DNA of 64,000 bases from Hymenobacter wooponensis (GTDB lineage Bacteria; Bacteroidota; Bacteroidia; Cytophagales; Hymenobacteraceae), in contig NZ_SRKZ01000001.1 of NCBI RefSeq assembly GCF_004745865.1, positions 1,178,001 through 1,242,000 on the forward strand. The letters are read 5' to 3'. Shown here piece by piece: positions 56,061 to 63,476 of the stretch (position 1 is the stretch's first letter; each line of letters opens with the position of its first letter). The position numbers were made by a program, and so were the translations under genes. The notes below the pieces were generated by a model. The model worked only from the letters and a program-made list of their open reading frames with translations, did no database searches and was not told the DNA's origin.

Positions 56061-56804
56061 CTACTCCTTAACAACCGCTTCGCCGCCATTCCGTTCGGAG
56101 CTATCCGCGTCGGAAGTAACGGCTAGGGTAAATAACTTCGCCGATACCCGCTCCAGCACGAAATCAACCTGCTCGTCGATCATCATGTGAGTGGTATCCA
56201 GCAGCACAGCATCGGCGGCGCGGCGCAAGGGGCTTTCCGTCCGAGTAGAATCAATGTGGTCACGCTTGCGCAGGTTCTCCACTATCTCATCCACGGGTAC
56301 GTGCTCGTCCTTCAGGGCCAGCTCCTCCTGGCGGCGCTCCGCCCGCGTAAGCACATCGGCGGTCATAAACACCTTCACCTCTGCATCAGGAAATACGGTG
56401 GTGCCGATGTCGCGGCCATCCATTACCACGCCCCGCTTACGGCCCATGCGCTGCTGCTGCCGCACCAAGGCGTGGCGCACGGCTGGAATCACCGACACCT
56501 CACTCACGGAGTTAGAAATGCGCATCTGCCGGATTTCATCCTCTCGGATTTCACCATCAAGACAGAGCTCATTGCGGCCGGTTTTGCGGTTACGCTTAAA
56601 TGAGATGTGCATGTCATGCAGGGCCTGCTCAATGCGGGGCAAATCGTCGAAGCTGATGTTGTGCTCCAGCAGGTAAAGGGTTACGGCGCGGTACATGGCG
56701 CCGCTATCAATATAGGCGTAGCCCAGTTCAGCGGCCACAGCCTTAGCTGTGGTGCTTTTGCCGCACGAAGAGTAGCCATCAATGGCAATGACGATTTTCC
56801 GCAT
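56061..56804 (-). CDS. cmk: Cytidylate kinase
   Basis: Phosphorylates CMP/dCMP. 247 residues with P-loop GYSSCGKSTTAKAVA, the SGAMYRAVTLYLL motif, VMDGRDIGTTVFPDAEVKVF and RAERRQEEL with the lid arginines. The last ~30 residues (VTSDADSSERNGGEAVV) are an extra tail beyond the usual end. Start 56804 avoids overlap with the next gene. Precedes ispH, a common Bacteroidota order. Confidence 0.96.
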   Translation of the reverse strand: MRKIVIAIDGYSSCGKSTTAKAVAAELGYAYIDSGAMYRAVTLYLLEHNISFDDLPRIEQALHDMHISFKRNRKTGRNELCLDGEIREDEIRQMRISNSVSEVSVIPAVRHALVRQQQRMGRKRGVVMDGRDIGTTVFPDAEVKVFMTADVLTRAERRQEELALKDEHVPVDEIVENLRKRDHIDSTRTESPLRRAADAVLLDTTHMMIDEQVDFVLERVSAKLFTLAVTSDADSSERNGGEAVVKE

Positions 56805-56839
56805 GACAAAGTCGTTGGGTACGGTTAGGCTTAAAGGGC

Positions 56840-57241
56840 TCACGAAATCCAGTTTTTGCGCACGGGCTTAAGGGCCAATCGCTCAGGAATGCCCGCGAAG
56901 AACTTCACAACCGACTCGGCTTCACCCTTAGCCAGCTGCTCGCTCACGCGGAAGAATGGGTTAAAAAAATAAGCGCGGTTGATGCCCACGCCGGTGGTTT
57001 TATCGGGGCCCTGAGCCCAGGTGCCGCCGTAGGTATCTACCAAACACTGGCCTAGGAAACACCCCAGCGCCGTAACTACTCCTTGCTTCTCCGAGTCTTT
57101 AATGCTAGGGCGCTGCTGCTCAATAAAGTCGGCGAGCCGTTGGACGGCCGCGGCATCAAAGGCATTCACCTGAAGCTGCTGGCGTACACCTTCGGCGGCG
57201 GCACGGAGTGAGGCAAGGGGCGATTCTGAAGGCATAGGCAA
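56840..57241 (-). CDS. Hypothetical protein, possibly DUF3806-like
   Basis: A 133-residue cytoplasmic protein with helix-rich N-terminus and ALGCFLGQCLVDTYGGTWAQ in the middle, then GINRAYFFNPFFRVSEQL. The pattern recalls DUF3806, from memory only. Just upstream of cmk in the same direction, probably co-transcribed. Confidence 0.72.
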   Translation of the reverse strand: MPMPSESPLASLRAAAEGVRQQLQVNAFDAAAVQRLADFIEQQRPSIKDSEKQGVVTALGCFLGQCLVDTYGGTWAQGPDKTTGVGINRAYFFNPFFRVSEQLAKGEAESVVKFFAGIPERLALKPVRKNWIS

Positions 57242-57250
57242 CTGTAGTAG

Positions 57251-57934
57251 TTAAGGACGACCCACTGTTCCAACGGCGCGCAACTGCTGCGTCACGCGGG
57301 AATCAGCGTAATCTGTGAGCAATCGGGCGGCATCCCGCCCCGGACGCAGGCGACCGGTTTTGAGTTCCGCTACACTCCGTGCATCATCGGCCAGCAGCGT
57401 CAGAAACAGTTGTTGGAACGCATTTTTCGACCGAGGCACTTCTTGCCAAGGGCCAGCGGCTTGCCGGATTGTTAGAGTCGGCGTCCCCACCACGCGCTCC
57501 AGCAGGCTGCGGCGCGTGTAGCTGTAGTCAACCATCTGCAACCCCGCCCCGCGGAACTGCTGCATGCCAAACACCCCGCCGCGTAGCTTCGAGTGGCTGG
57601 CTAGGCCAGTCAAAGAAACCAGGGTATCGCCGGGGTATTTCACGAAGGCCTTGATTTCGCGAGGCAAATACGCTTGGTAGGTATTGCCCTCGGTGTTCAT
57701 GTAAACTTTATAGGCGGTGTACTCGCCTATTTGCACGGCGTGCCAATGGCCTTGCAGGTCTTGAAAAGATCCGGCGTGCCCATCCGTCTGGCGTACCTGC
57801 GTAGGGTCGGGCGTAAAGGGGTCGTAAGTGCCTGGAGCCGGGAAAGCCGCCGGCTTAGTTTGAGCCACTGCCACAGGAGCCACCATTCCTAACCCCGCCA
57901 TCGTCAACAAGCTAAACAGCAAAGTTTTTTTCAC
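57251..57934 (-). CDS. Hypothetical exported protein
   Basis: A 227-residue exported protein with signal peptide ending VAPVAVAQ. Mature region beta-rich: HAVQIGEYTAYKVYMNTEG, YQAYLPREIKAFVKYPGDT, and FRGAGLQMVDYSYTRRSLL. No family recognised. Spaced 9 bp from the gene downstream, so probably in the same operon. Confidence 0.75.
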   Translation of the reverse strand: MKKTLLFSLLTMAGLGMVAPVAVAQTKPAAFPAPGTYDPFTPDPTQVRQTDGHAGSFQDLQGHWHAVQIGEYTAYKVYMNTEGNTYQAYLPREIKAFVKYPGDTLVSLTGLASHSKLRGGVFGMQQFRGAGLQMVDYSYTRRSLLERVVGTPTLTIRQAAGPWQEVPRSKNAFQQLFLTLLADDARSVAELKTGRLRPGRDAARLLTDYADSRVTQQLRAVGTVGRP

Positions 57935-57993
57935 GTGCTTGGTGGATAGAGGATGTTTTGTGTGGCAAAGCGCCCTGCTGGTAGTGCAGTGCG

Positions 57994-58152
57994 TTAGTGG
58001 CTTTCACAAGGGCAAGGCATTTTGCCCAGCTTGGCTTTCCGCTTGAGGGATGAAGTTTTCTTCTGCTGGGGCGTGCGGCTGGCGCAGCCCGTTGAAGCTA
58101 GGCCAGTGCCTCCAATTAAGGCAGCTAATAGCAAAGTCACAATCTTTCTCAC
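57994..58152 (-). CDS. Small lipoprotein with C-terminal CPCESH (52 residues, GTG start)
   Basis: Short gene read by hand. GTG start at 58152, TAA stop at 57994-57996. The signal is MRKIVTLLLAALIGGTGLA followed by lipobox STGC (Cys23). The mature 30 residues are basic (QQKKTSSLKRKAKLGK) and end MPCPCESH. A TATATTTG -7 box lies 15 bp before the start. The C-P-C-E-x-H end suggests metal binding, or disulfide formation after lipidation. Similar tiny lipoproteins occur in Bacteroidota, but no characterised homologue is known to me. Confidence 0.72.
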   Translation of the reverse strand: MRKIVTLLLAALIGGTGLASTGCASRTPQQKKTSSLKRKAKLGKMPCPCESH

Positions 58153-58167
58153 AGCGCAGATTTTCGG

Positions 58168-58175
58168 CAAATATA
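58168..58175 (-). promoter_or_regulatory. -7 box of the small lipoprotein gene
   Basis: On the minus strand TATATTTG, a perfect TAnnTTTG. It implies a very short mRNA leader. The best -33 TTG candidate (58203-58205) is about 27 bp away, a little long. Confidence 0.5.
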
Positions 58176-58236
58176 CGGTTCTTTACCCGTTAGCCGTCTG
58201 CCCAACTCAACTTTACCTTCGCATTTCTCCTGCCCT

Positions 58237-59892
58237 ATGCCCGCTGATTTTCAACTCCAGGCCAACGTCATCGACCTGTTTGCCAATACGATAACCCCCG
58301 CCACGCTTCACGTAGCTGCTGGCCGCATCCAGCAGATTGCTCCCACCGGTGCTCTCAACCCCGACCCCGCGCTACCCTATGCGCTACCCGGCTTTGTGGA
58401 TGCCCACGTGCACGTGGAAAGCTCCCTGCTAGTGCCCTCTGAGTTTGCGCGCCTAGCCGTGGTGCACGGCACCGTAGCCACCGTATCAGACCCCCACGAG
58501 ATTGGAAACGTGCTGGGCGTGGCGGGTGTGAAATACATGCTGGAAAATGGCGGGCAAGTACCCTTCAAGTTCTGCTTTGGGGCCCCCTCCTGCGTACCCG
58601 CTACGCCCTTTGAAACCGCCGGCGCCGAAATAACCGCCGCCGACATTGAGACGTTGTTCAAGGAGCACCCCGAAATTGGTTATTTGGCCGAAATGATGAA
58701 CTGGCCCGGCGTGTTGCACCGCGACGCCGACGTGATGGAGAAAATCCGGCTGGCCCAGCAGTACGGCCGCCCTGTAGATGGCCACGCTCCTGGCCTACGC
58801 GGCGAAGACGCCCGCCAGTATGCGGCCGCCGGCATCAGCACCGACCACGAGTGCTTCACGGCGGAAGAGGCCCTGGATAAGCTCGCCGTGGGCATGAAGA
58901 TTCTGGTGCGCGAGGGCTCCGCCGCCCGCAATTTCGAGGCCCTCATTGACCTACTCCCCGAGCACCACGAGCACATGATGTTCTGCTCTGATGATAAGCA
59001 CCCCGACACCTTGGTGCTAGGCCATATCAACCAGCTGGTGCAGCGGGCAGTGGCGCGCGGCCAAGATGTGCTACAGGTGCTGCGCGTAGCTTGCCGCAAC
59101 CCCGTAGAGCACTACAACCTGCCCGTAGGCCTCCTGCGCGCCGGTGACCCCGCTGATTTTATCGTGGTAGATAACCTCACCGATTTCAGCGTTCAGCAAA
59201 CGTATCTGAATGGTGAGCTGGTGGCTGAAAAGGGCCAAACGCTGATTCCTGCTGTGCCCGTAGCGGTGGTAAACAACTTCCACACTACTCCCGTGCAGCC
59301 CGCCGATTTCCAGGTGGTAGCCCCTCAGGCAGCGGCCACAGTGCGCGTTATTGAGTGTTTCGATGGGCAGCTCATCACGGCCCGCCACGATTTGCCGGCC
59401 CGCGTGGAGAGTGGCCTAGTGCTGCCCGACATAGCGCAGGATGTGCTAAAGCTCACGGTAGTAAACCGCTATCGGCCGGCAGCCCCGGCGGTATCGTTCA
59501 TTCAGGGCTTCGGGCTGAAGCGGGGCGCCCTGGCCAGCAGCGTAGGCCACGACTCCCACAACATCACTGCCGTAGGCTGCGACGATGAAAGCTTAGCCCG
59601 CGCCGTGAACTTGGTTATTGCGGCGCAGGGTGGCCTAGCCGTCGTGTCGCCTGATGGCGAGGAGCTGGTGCTTCCTCTGCCTGTGGCTGGCTTAATGTCG
59701 GATCAGGAAGGTTACCATGTGGCAGAGGCCTACGCCGCTGTAGATGCCCTATCCAAACAGCTCGGCTCGCCCCTCCAGGCCCCATTCATGACGCTTTCCT
59801 TCATGGCCCTGCTGGTTATCCCCAGCCTCAAGCTCAGCGACAAAGGCTTGTTTGATGGCGAGGCCTTCCGGTTTGTAGAAGCGGTGGTGTAG
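58237..59892 (+). CDS. ade: Adenine deaminase
   Basis: Converts adenine to hypoxanthine and ammonia (purine salvage), a manganese/iron amidohydrolase. 551 residues, normal length. Metal-site motif GFVDAHVHVESSLL, then TVATVSDPHEIGNVLGVAG, VDGHAPGL and the DDKHPDTLV box. C-terminal part has VGHDSHNITAVG. Monocistronic; a TACCTTCG box at 58214-58221 could be the promoter. Start ATG at 58237 gives MPADFQLQANVIDL. Confidence 0.96.
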   Translation: MPADFQLQANVIDLFANTITPATLHVAAGRIQQIAPTGALNPDPALPYALPGFVDAHVHVESSLLVPSEFARLAVVHGTVATVSDPHEIGNVLGVAGVKYMLENGGQVPFKFCFGAPSCVPATPFETAGAEITAADIETLFKEHPEIGYLAEMMNWPGVLHRDADVMEKIRLAQQYGRPVDGHAPGLRGEDARQYAAAGISTDHECFTAEEALDKLAVGMKILVREGSAARNFEALIDLLPEHHEHMMFCSDDKHPDTLVLGHINQLVQRAVARGQDVLQVLRVACRNPVEHYNLPVGLLRAGDPADFIVVDNLTDFSVQQTYLNGELVAEKGQTLIPAVPVAVVNNFHTTPVQPADFQVVAPQAAATVRVIECFDGQLITARHDLPARVESGLVLPDIAQDVLKLTVVNRYRPAAPAVSFIQGFGLKRGALASSVGHDSHNITAVGCDDESLARAVNLVIAAQGGLAVVSPDGEELVLPLPVAGLMSDQEGYHVAEAYAAVDALSKQLGSPLQAPFMTLSFMALLVIPSLKLSDKGLFDGEAFRFVEAVV

Positions 59893-59922
59893 CCAAGCAG
59901 AAGTATCCTATTTATATCTGCA

Positions 59923-60080
59923 CGTCATCTGAGCTTGCGAAGGATCTTATTAAGCAAGAACGACTGGCCTAGCGCCTCGTGCTGACGTGAAAAGATCCTT
60001 CGCAAGCTCAGGATGACGCGCTTTCAGGGATGTTGCCATTGCAGAGTAAGCACGCGAGATGTCTCAACAAGCTCGACATG
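59923..60080. repeat. Intergenic hairpin repeat, copy B (inverted copy of A)
   Basis: After the adenine deaminase stop. Arms 59923-59948 (starts CGTCATCTGAGCTTGCGAAG) and 59992-60018 pair over 26 of 27 positions. The loop, read in reverse complement, is GCACGAGGCGCTAGGCCAGT. The shoulder 60050-60080 reads CGAGATGTCTCAACAAGCTC. Read in reverse complement the whole element aligns with 431-585. Confidence 0.8.
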
Positions 60081-60122
60081 ACGGGCTGTAGTATTACCTA
60101 TTCGCTAGGCCACTTCAACAAC

Positions 60123-60158
60123 AAAAGCCCCGTTACCAGATGTGGTAACGGGGCTTTT
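60123..60158. terminator. Intrinsic terminator
   Basis: 16 bp perfect stem AAAAGCCCCGTTACCA with loop GATG, A-rich on one side and T5 on the other. It serves the response-regulator gene on the minus strand and possibly ade. Confidence 0.93.
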
Positions 60159-60178
60159 TACTTAGGAAGTGGAAGCCT

Positions 60179-60598
60179 CTAGTTGTTCACGAAACGCTTT
60201 TCCAGTAGCTTCTGCATCTTCTCTTCCGTGAGAGGCTTAGCCAGGTACTCTACGCCTTCATACTGCGCAACACGGGCGGTGTCGGCGGCATGCATGGAGG
60301 TGGTGAGCACGGCCATCACGGTTTTCTCGCGCGAGCTGGCGGGCAACTCGTTGTAAAGCTTCAAGAACTCAAAGCCATCCATGCCGGGCATTTTCAGATC
60401 CACGAATACCAACTCGGGTACATCCTTCGATGGGTTATCGGCGGGGTTTTCGCCCCACAGGAACTGAAAAGCCTGATCCGCTTTGGAGAAAGTGTGAACC
60501 TGATCGGCTACGTTGAGCCGGCTCAACAATCGGTTATTTAGGAAGCTGGTAGTTTCATTGTCGTCTACCAGTACAACATTACGCAGTTTGCGAGCCAT
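60179..60598 (-). CDS. Single-domain CheY-like response regulator
   Basis: A 139-residue receiver without output domain. Acid pocket in VVLVDDNETTS (Asp12, Asp13), phosphorylation site Asp67 in FVDLKMPGMDGFEF, signalling Thr100 in VLTTSMH, and Lys121 in EYLAKPLTEE. An insert with NPADNPSKDVPE precedes beta3. No kinase gene is near, so it is an orphan, presumably serving a hybrid or separate histidine kinase. Confidence 0.93.
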   Translation of the reverse strand: MARKLRNVVLVDDNETTSFLNNRLLSRLNVADQVHTFSKADQAFQFLWGENPADNPSKDVPELVFVDLKMPGMDGFEFLKLYNELPASSREKTVMAVLTTSMHAADTARVAQYEGVEYLAKPLTEEKMQKLLEKRFVNN

Positions 60599-60634
60599 AG
60601 CTTTCGGAGTTTAAGAGGCACAAGTGTAACTGGC

Positions 60635-61612
60635 CTAGAGCCAGCCTTGTTCGCGCATCCAGTCGTCGTTATAGATTTTACCTAAGTAGCGAGTGCCGTG
60701 GTCAGGCAGGATAATGACCATCGTATCGTCTTCCTTCAGATGCTCCTTAGCATATTCCAAGGCCCCGAATACTGCCGACCCACAAGACCAGCCTACGAAT
60801 AAGCCTTCCTCTTTGGCCAACCGCCGCGTCATGACGGCAGCATCTTTGTCGGATACTTTGATGAAAAGATCAATCAGGTCAAAGTTAACATTCTTAGGCA
60901 GAATATCTTCGCCGATACCCTCGGTTTTGTACGGGTAGATTTCGTTTTCGTCGAAAATACCGGTTTCCTTGTACTTCTTGAATACGGAGCCATAGGTGTC
61001 GAGGCCTACCGTCACAAGGTTAGGGTTCTGTTCTTTCAGGTATTTGGCCGTACCACAAATGGTGCCACCGGTGCCCACACCCGCCGCAAAGTGGGTGATT
61101 TTGCCTTCCGTTTGCTCCCACAGCTCGGGGCCAGTGGTTTCATAATGCGCCGCCGAGTTCGACATATTGTCGTACTGATTTGGGTACAGCGAGTTCGGGA
61201 TTTCGGCGTTCAGCTTGCGGGCCACCGAGTAGTAGCTGCGTGGGTCGTCGGGGGCTACGTTGGTGGGGCACACGATTACCTCAGCACCTACTGCCTTCAG
61301 AATGTCCTGCTTCTCCTTGCTTTGCTTGTCACTCATCGTGAAGATGCACTTGTAGCCCTTCGCAATGGCGGCCAGCGCCAGGCCCATACCGGTATTGCCG
61401 GAGGTACCCTCAATGATGGTGCCGCCGGGCTGAATCAGACCGGCTTTCTCTGCATCCTCAATCATCTTCAACGCCATCCGGTCTTTCACCGAGTTGCCGG
61501 GGTTGAAGTATTCTACTTTCACCAATACGGTGCCTTTTATGCCTTCGGCAAGCTTGTTGAGCTTTACCAAAGGCGTATTGCCGATGGCCTCAACGATGTT
61601 GTTCAAGTACAT
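60635..61612 (-). CDS. PLP-dependent cysteine synthase/cystathionine beta-synthase family enzyme
   Basis: A 325-residue catalytic domain without the C-terminal CBS regulatory pair. PLP Lys43 lies in FNPGNSVKDRMA; the phosphate loop is EGTSGNTGMGLALA; GVGTGGTICGTAKYL is also standard. The sequence is closer to the cystathionine beta-synthase-like branch (GWSCGSAVFGAL end) than to E. coli CysK. May make cysteine from O-acetylserine or cystathionine from homocysteine and serine. TACCTTTG promoter box upstream. Confidence 0.9.
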   Translation of the reverse strand: MYLNNIVEAIGNTPLVKLNKLAEGIKGTVLVKVEYFNPGNSVKDRMALKMIEDAEKAGLIQPGGTIIEGTSGNTGMGLALAAIAKGYKCIFTMSDKQSKEKQDILKAVGAEVIVCPTNVAPDDPRSYYSVARKLNAEIPNSLYPNQYDNMSNSAAHYETTGPELWEQTEGKITHFAAGVGTGGTICGTAKYLKEQNPNLVTVGLDTYGSVFKKYKETGIFDENEIYPYKTEGIGEDILPKNVNFDLIDLFIKVSDKDAAVMTRRLAKEEGLFVGWSCGSAVFGALEYAKEHLKEDDTMVIILPDHGTRYLGKIYNDDWMREQGWL

Positions 61613-61646
61613 GGGGGTGGGGTATGCGGTTTGTGAGAGAGGACCA

Positions 61647-61654
61647 CAAAGGTA
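61647..61654 (-). promoter_or_regulatory. -7 box of the cysteine synthase-like gene
   Basis: TACCTTTG on the minus strand, 34 bp before the ATG. No clear -33 element. Confidence 0.5.
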
Positions 61655-61715
61655 CGCATTTCGGTTGGGAGCCTTAAGCAGATAGCTACTTTCCTCTCTG
61701 ACTTTACTACCCGGC

Positions 61716-63104
61716 CTAATAGTTCGCGGCCCGCTGTAGTTGCGCCATTACGCTACCAGGTGCCGAAGCCGCCGTTCGGCCTCCGGTGGTGTTGAGGGGA
61801 TGTAGGGCCTGCGTTTGATCTGTGAATAGAAAGGCATCGTACCGGTTGGGCAAGTCGCTCTGCACATAGTTGCCAGCTTCCTGACTAGGGTTATACACTA
61901 CTCCAATGGCGCGGTGGCCTCGTTTATTGGTTAGAGCGGCCTCAGTACGCCAGGGCTGTAGCAGAATCAGCTTGTTGCGAGGCTCCTTCTGATGTAGGGC
62001 CGCTTCCCAAGAGTCTGTCCTGGCAGCCGGCACCTGCATCACCGTAGTAGCGCCGCCCCAATATGGCGAGGCAATCACCGTACCCTGGTAAGTACCCTGG
62101 CCTACAATAAATACGCCTTCGGCAGCATGCTGCTCGCGCACAAGCTGGCCTACATTTATCTCTCCGTACTGCGCCATATCAGTGTAGCGAGCATCGCCTA
62201 CGTGGGTGTTATGCTCCCACACAATGATTTTGGCTTCCGGGCCGTGAAAGCTCATCAGCCGGTTGATGGTTTCCGTCATATGCCGGTCGCGGATGTTCCA
62301 GGATTCGGCGTTGCTGCGTACTGCCGTGCGGTAATAGCGTTCGGCATTCACAGCAATCAGCGCATTTTGCTCGGCATTGAATGCGCCTATGTGGTTATTG
62401 GGCAAGCTTTTCATTTGATTCCGCACGGCCGCCAGCACGTTGTTTATCTCCGTAACACACGTGGCTCCCTGCAGTGTAGCTCTTCCATAGGCCTCCTCAT
62501 TGCGATTATAAGATTGCAGGCACGCCAGAGCCTCCTCAACCGCACTGAGCGTTACTTGATCGGCTTCGGCAAAATCAGTCCGGATTCTTTCCAAGGAGGG
62601 CCATAGGCTGTACACGTCTAACCCGAATATCCCTACCTGGCGAGCTGCGGGCTGTGTTTTATTATAGGTGCGCAGCCATTCGGCCAGGTCTGCCACTTCT
62701 TGGTTTGCCCACAGCCACGTAGGCCACCGATCAAACCGCTCCAGCACTTGCCTTGCTGAAGTGGCTGTACTAACGCCCTTCACATAGCGATTCAGCTCAT
62801 ACAAGTCAGGCCAGTCGCCCTCCACAGCAATCATGGTGAAGCCCTTCTCCTGAATCAGACGCTTGCTCAGGGTTGCTCGCCAAGTATAGAACTCCGCAGT
62901 ACCGTGGGAGGCCTCGCCTAGCAACGCGTAACGGGCGGTTCCCAGCTGGTTAAGCAGCGGGTCCAGATCCTGGGCCGTTTCCAGACGAGATATTCCAGCG
63001 TCCGGAAGCGCAAGAGTGTTGCTCGGCGATTCAGAATCTTTATCGGAGCAGGCTGCCAAGCACCACCAGAAGCTTAAAAGCAGCGCAAATCGCAAGGTTT
63101 TCAT
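61716..63104 (-). CDS. Erythromycin-esterase-family lipoprotein
   Basis: A 462-residue protein with lipobox LAAC, so probably outer-membrane or periplasmic. The Ere signature is YALLGEASHGTAEFYTWRAT (catalytic His), with MIAVEGDWPDLYELNRYV and KIIVWEHNTHVGDARYTDM further on. True macrolide esterases are soluble; the lipid anchor and the breadth of the family mean resistance should not be assumed. Alternative: an esterase of unknown substrate. Confidence 0.9.
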   Translation of the reverse strand: MKTLRFALLLSFWWCLAACSDKDSESPSNTLALPDAGISRLETAQDLDPLLNQLGTARYALLGEASHGTAEFYTWRATLSKRLIQEKGFTMIAVEGDWPDLYELNRYVKGVSTATSARQVLERFDRWPTWLWANQEVADLAEWLRTYNKTQPAARQVGIFGLDVYSLWPSLERIRTDFAEADQVTLSAVEEALACLQSYNRNEEAYGRATLQGATCVTEINNVLAAVRNQMKSLPNNHIGAFNAEQNALIAVNAERYYRTAVRSNAESWNIRDRHMTETINRLMSFHGPEAKIIVWEHNTHVGDARYTDMAQYGEINVGQLVREQHAAEGVFIVGQGTYQGTVIASPYWGGATTVMQVPAARTDSWEAALHQKEPRNKLILLQPWRTEAALTNKRGHRAIGVVYNPSQEAGNYVQSDLPNRYDAFLFTDQTQALHPLNTTGGRTAASAPGSVMAQLQRAANY

Positions 63105-63341
63105 GACCCAATAATTTGTATGTGTTGGCTTCTATCCCTGGCGCCGAATACCGCGCAGCTATCCAGCGCGCCTAGCCCTTAGCATGCATTAGCTTGCTCT
63201 TACCTTTCTTCAGAAGCCGTTTTTAACTTCTCCCTGAAACTCAACCCAATAAAAAAAGTTATAGATGAGCACCAATAAATACTATACATTGGAGTACCAG
63301 TAGGTTGCCTTGCTTTAGGTGAAGCAGGCCAGAATAGGCCT

Positions 63342-63379
63342 AAGCCTGTTACTACATAGTTCGAAACGGTAACAGGCTT
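63342..63379. other. Hairpin upstream of sucD
   Basis: Perfect 11 bp stem AAGCCTGTTAC/GTAACAGGCTT with a 16 nt loop, in the otherwise geneless 63105-63476 region. It ends where the likely sucD -33 element (63378-63380) begins. It could be a terminator for upstream readthrough or a regulatory site overlapping the promoter. Confidence 0.6.
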
Positions 63380-63407
63380 GCCTCCGCCCCAAAAAAGGCT
63401 ACTTTTG
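63378..63407 (+). promoter_or_regulatory. Bacteroidota-type promoter of sucD
   Basis: TTG (63378-63380), 19 bp spacer, then TACTTTTG (63400-63407, matching TAnnTTTG), with the start codon 69 bp further on. This is the clearest -33/-7 pair seen in the window. Confidence 0.6.
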
Positions 63408-63476
63408 CACACCGCTAGCCTTCGGCTGGCGGGCATTCCCCACCCTCAACCCGCATCTTCCTCTAACTCTTCTTCT

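Noticed and set aside
61716..63104. Calling the Ere-family gene a macrolide resistance gene
   Set aside because: Family is broad, the protein is a lipoprotein, and no other resistance context is present.
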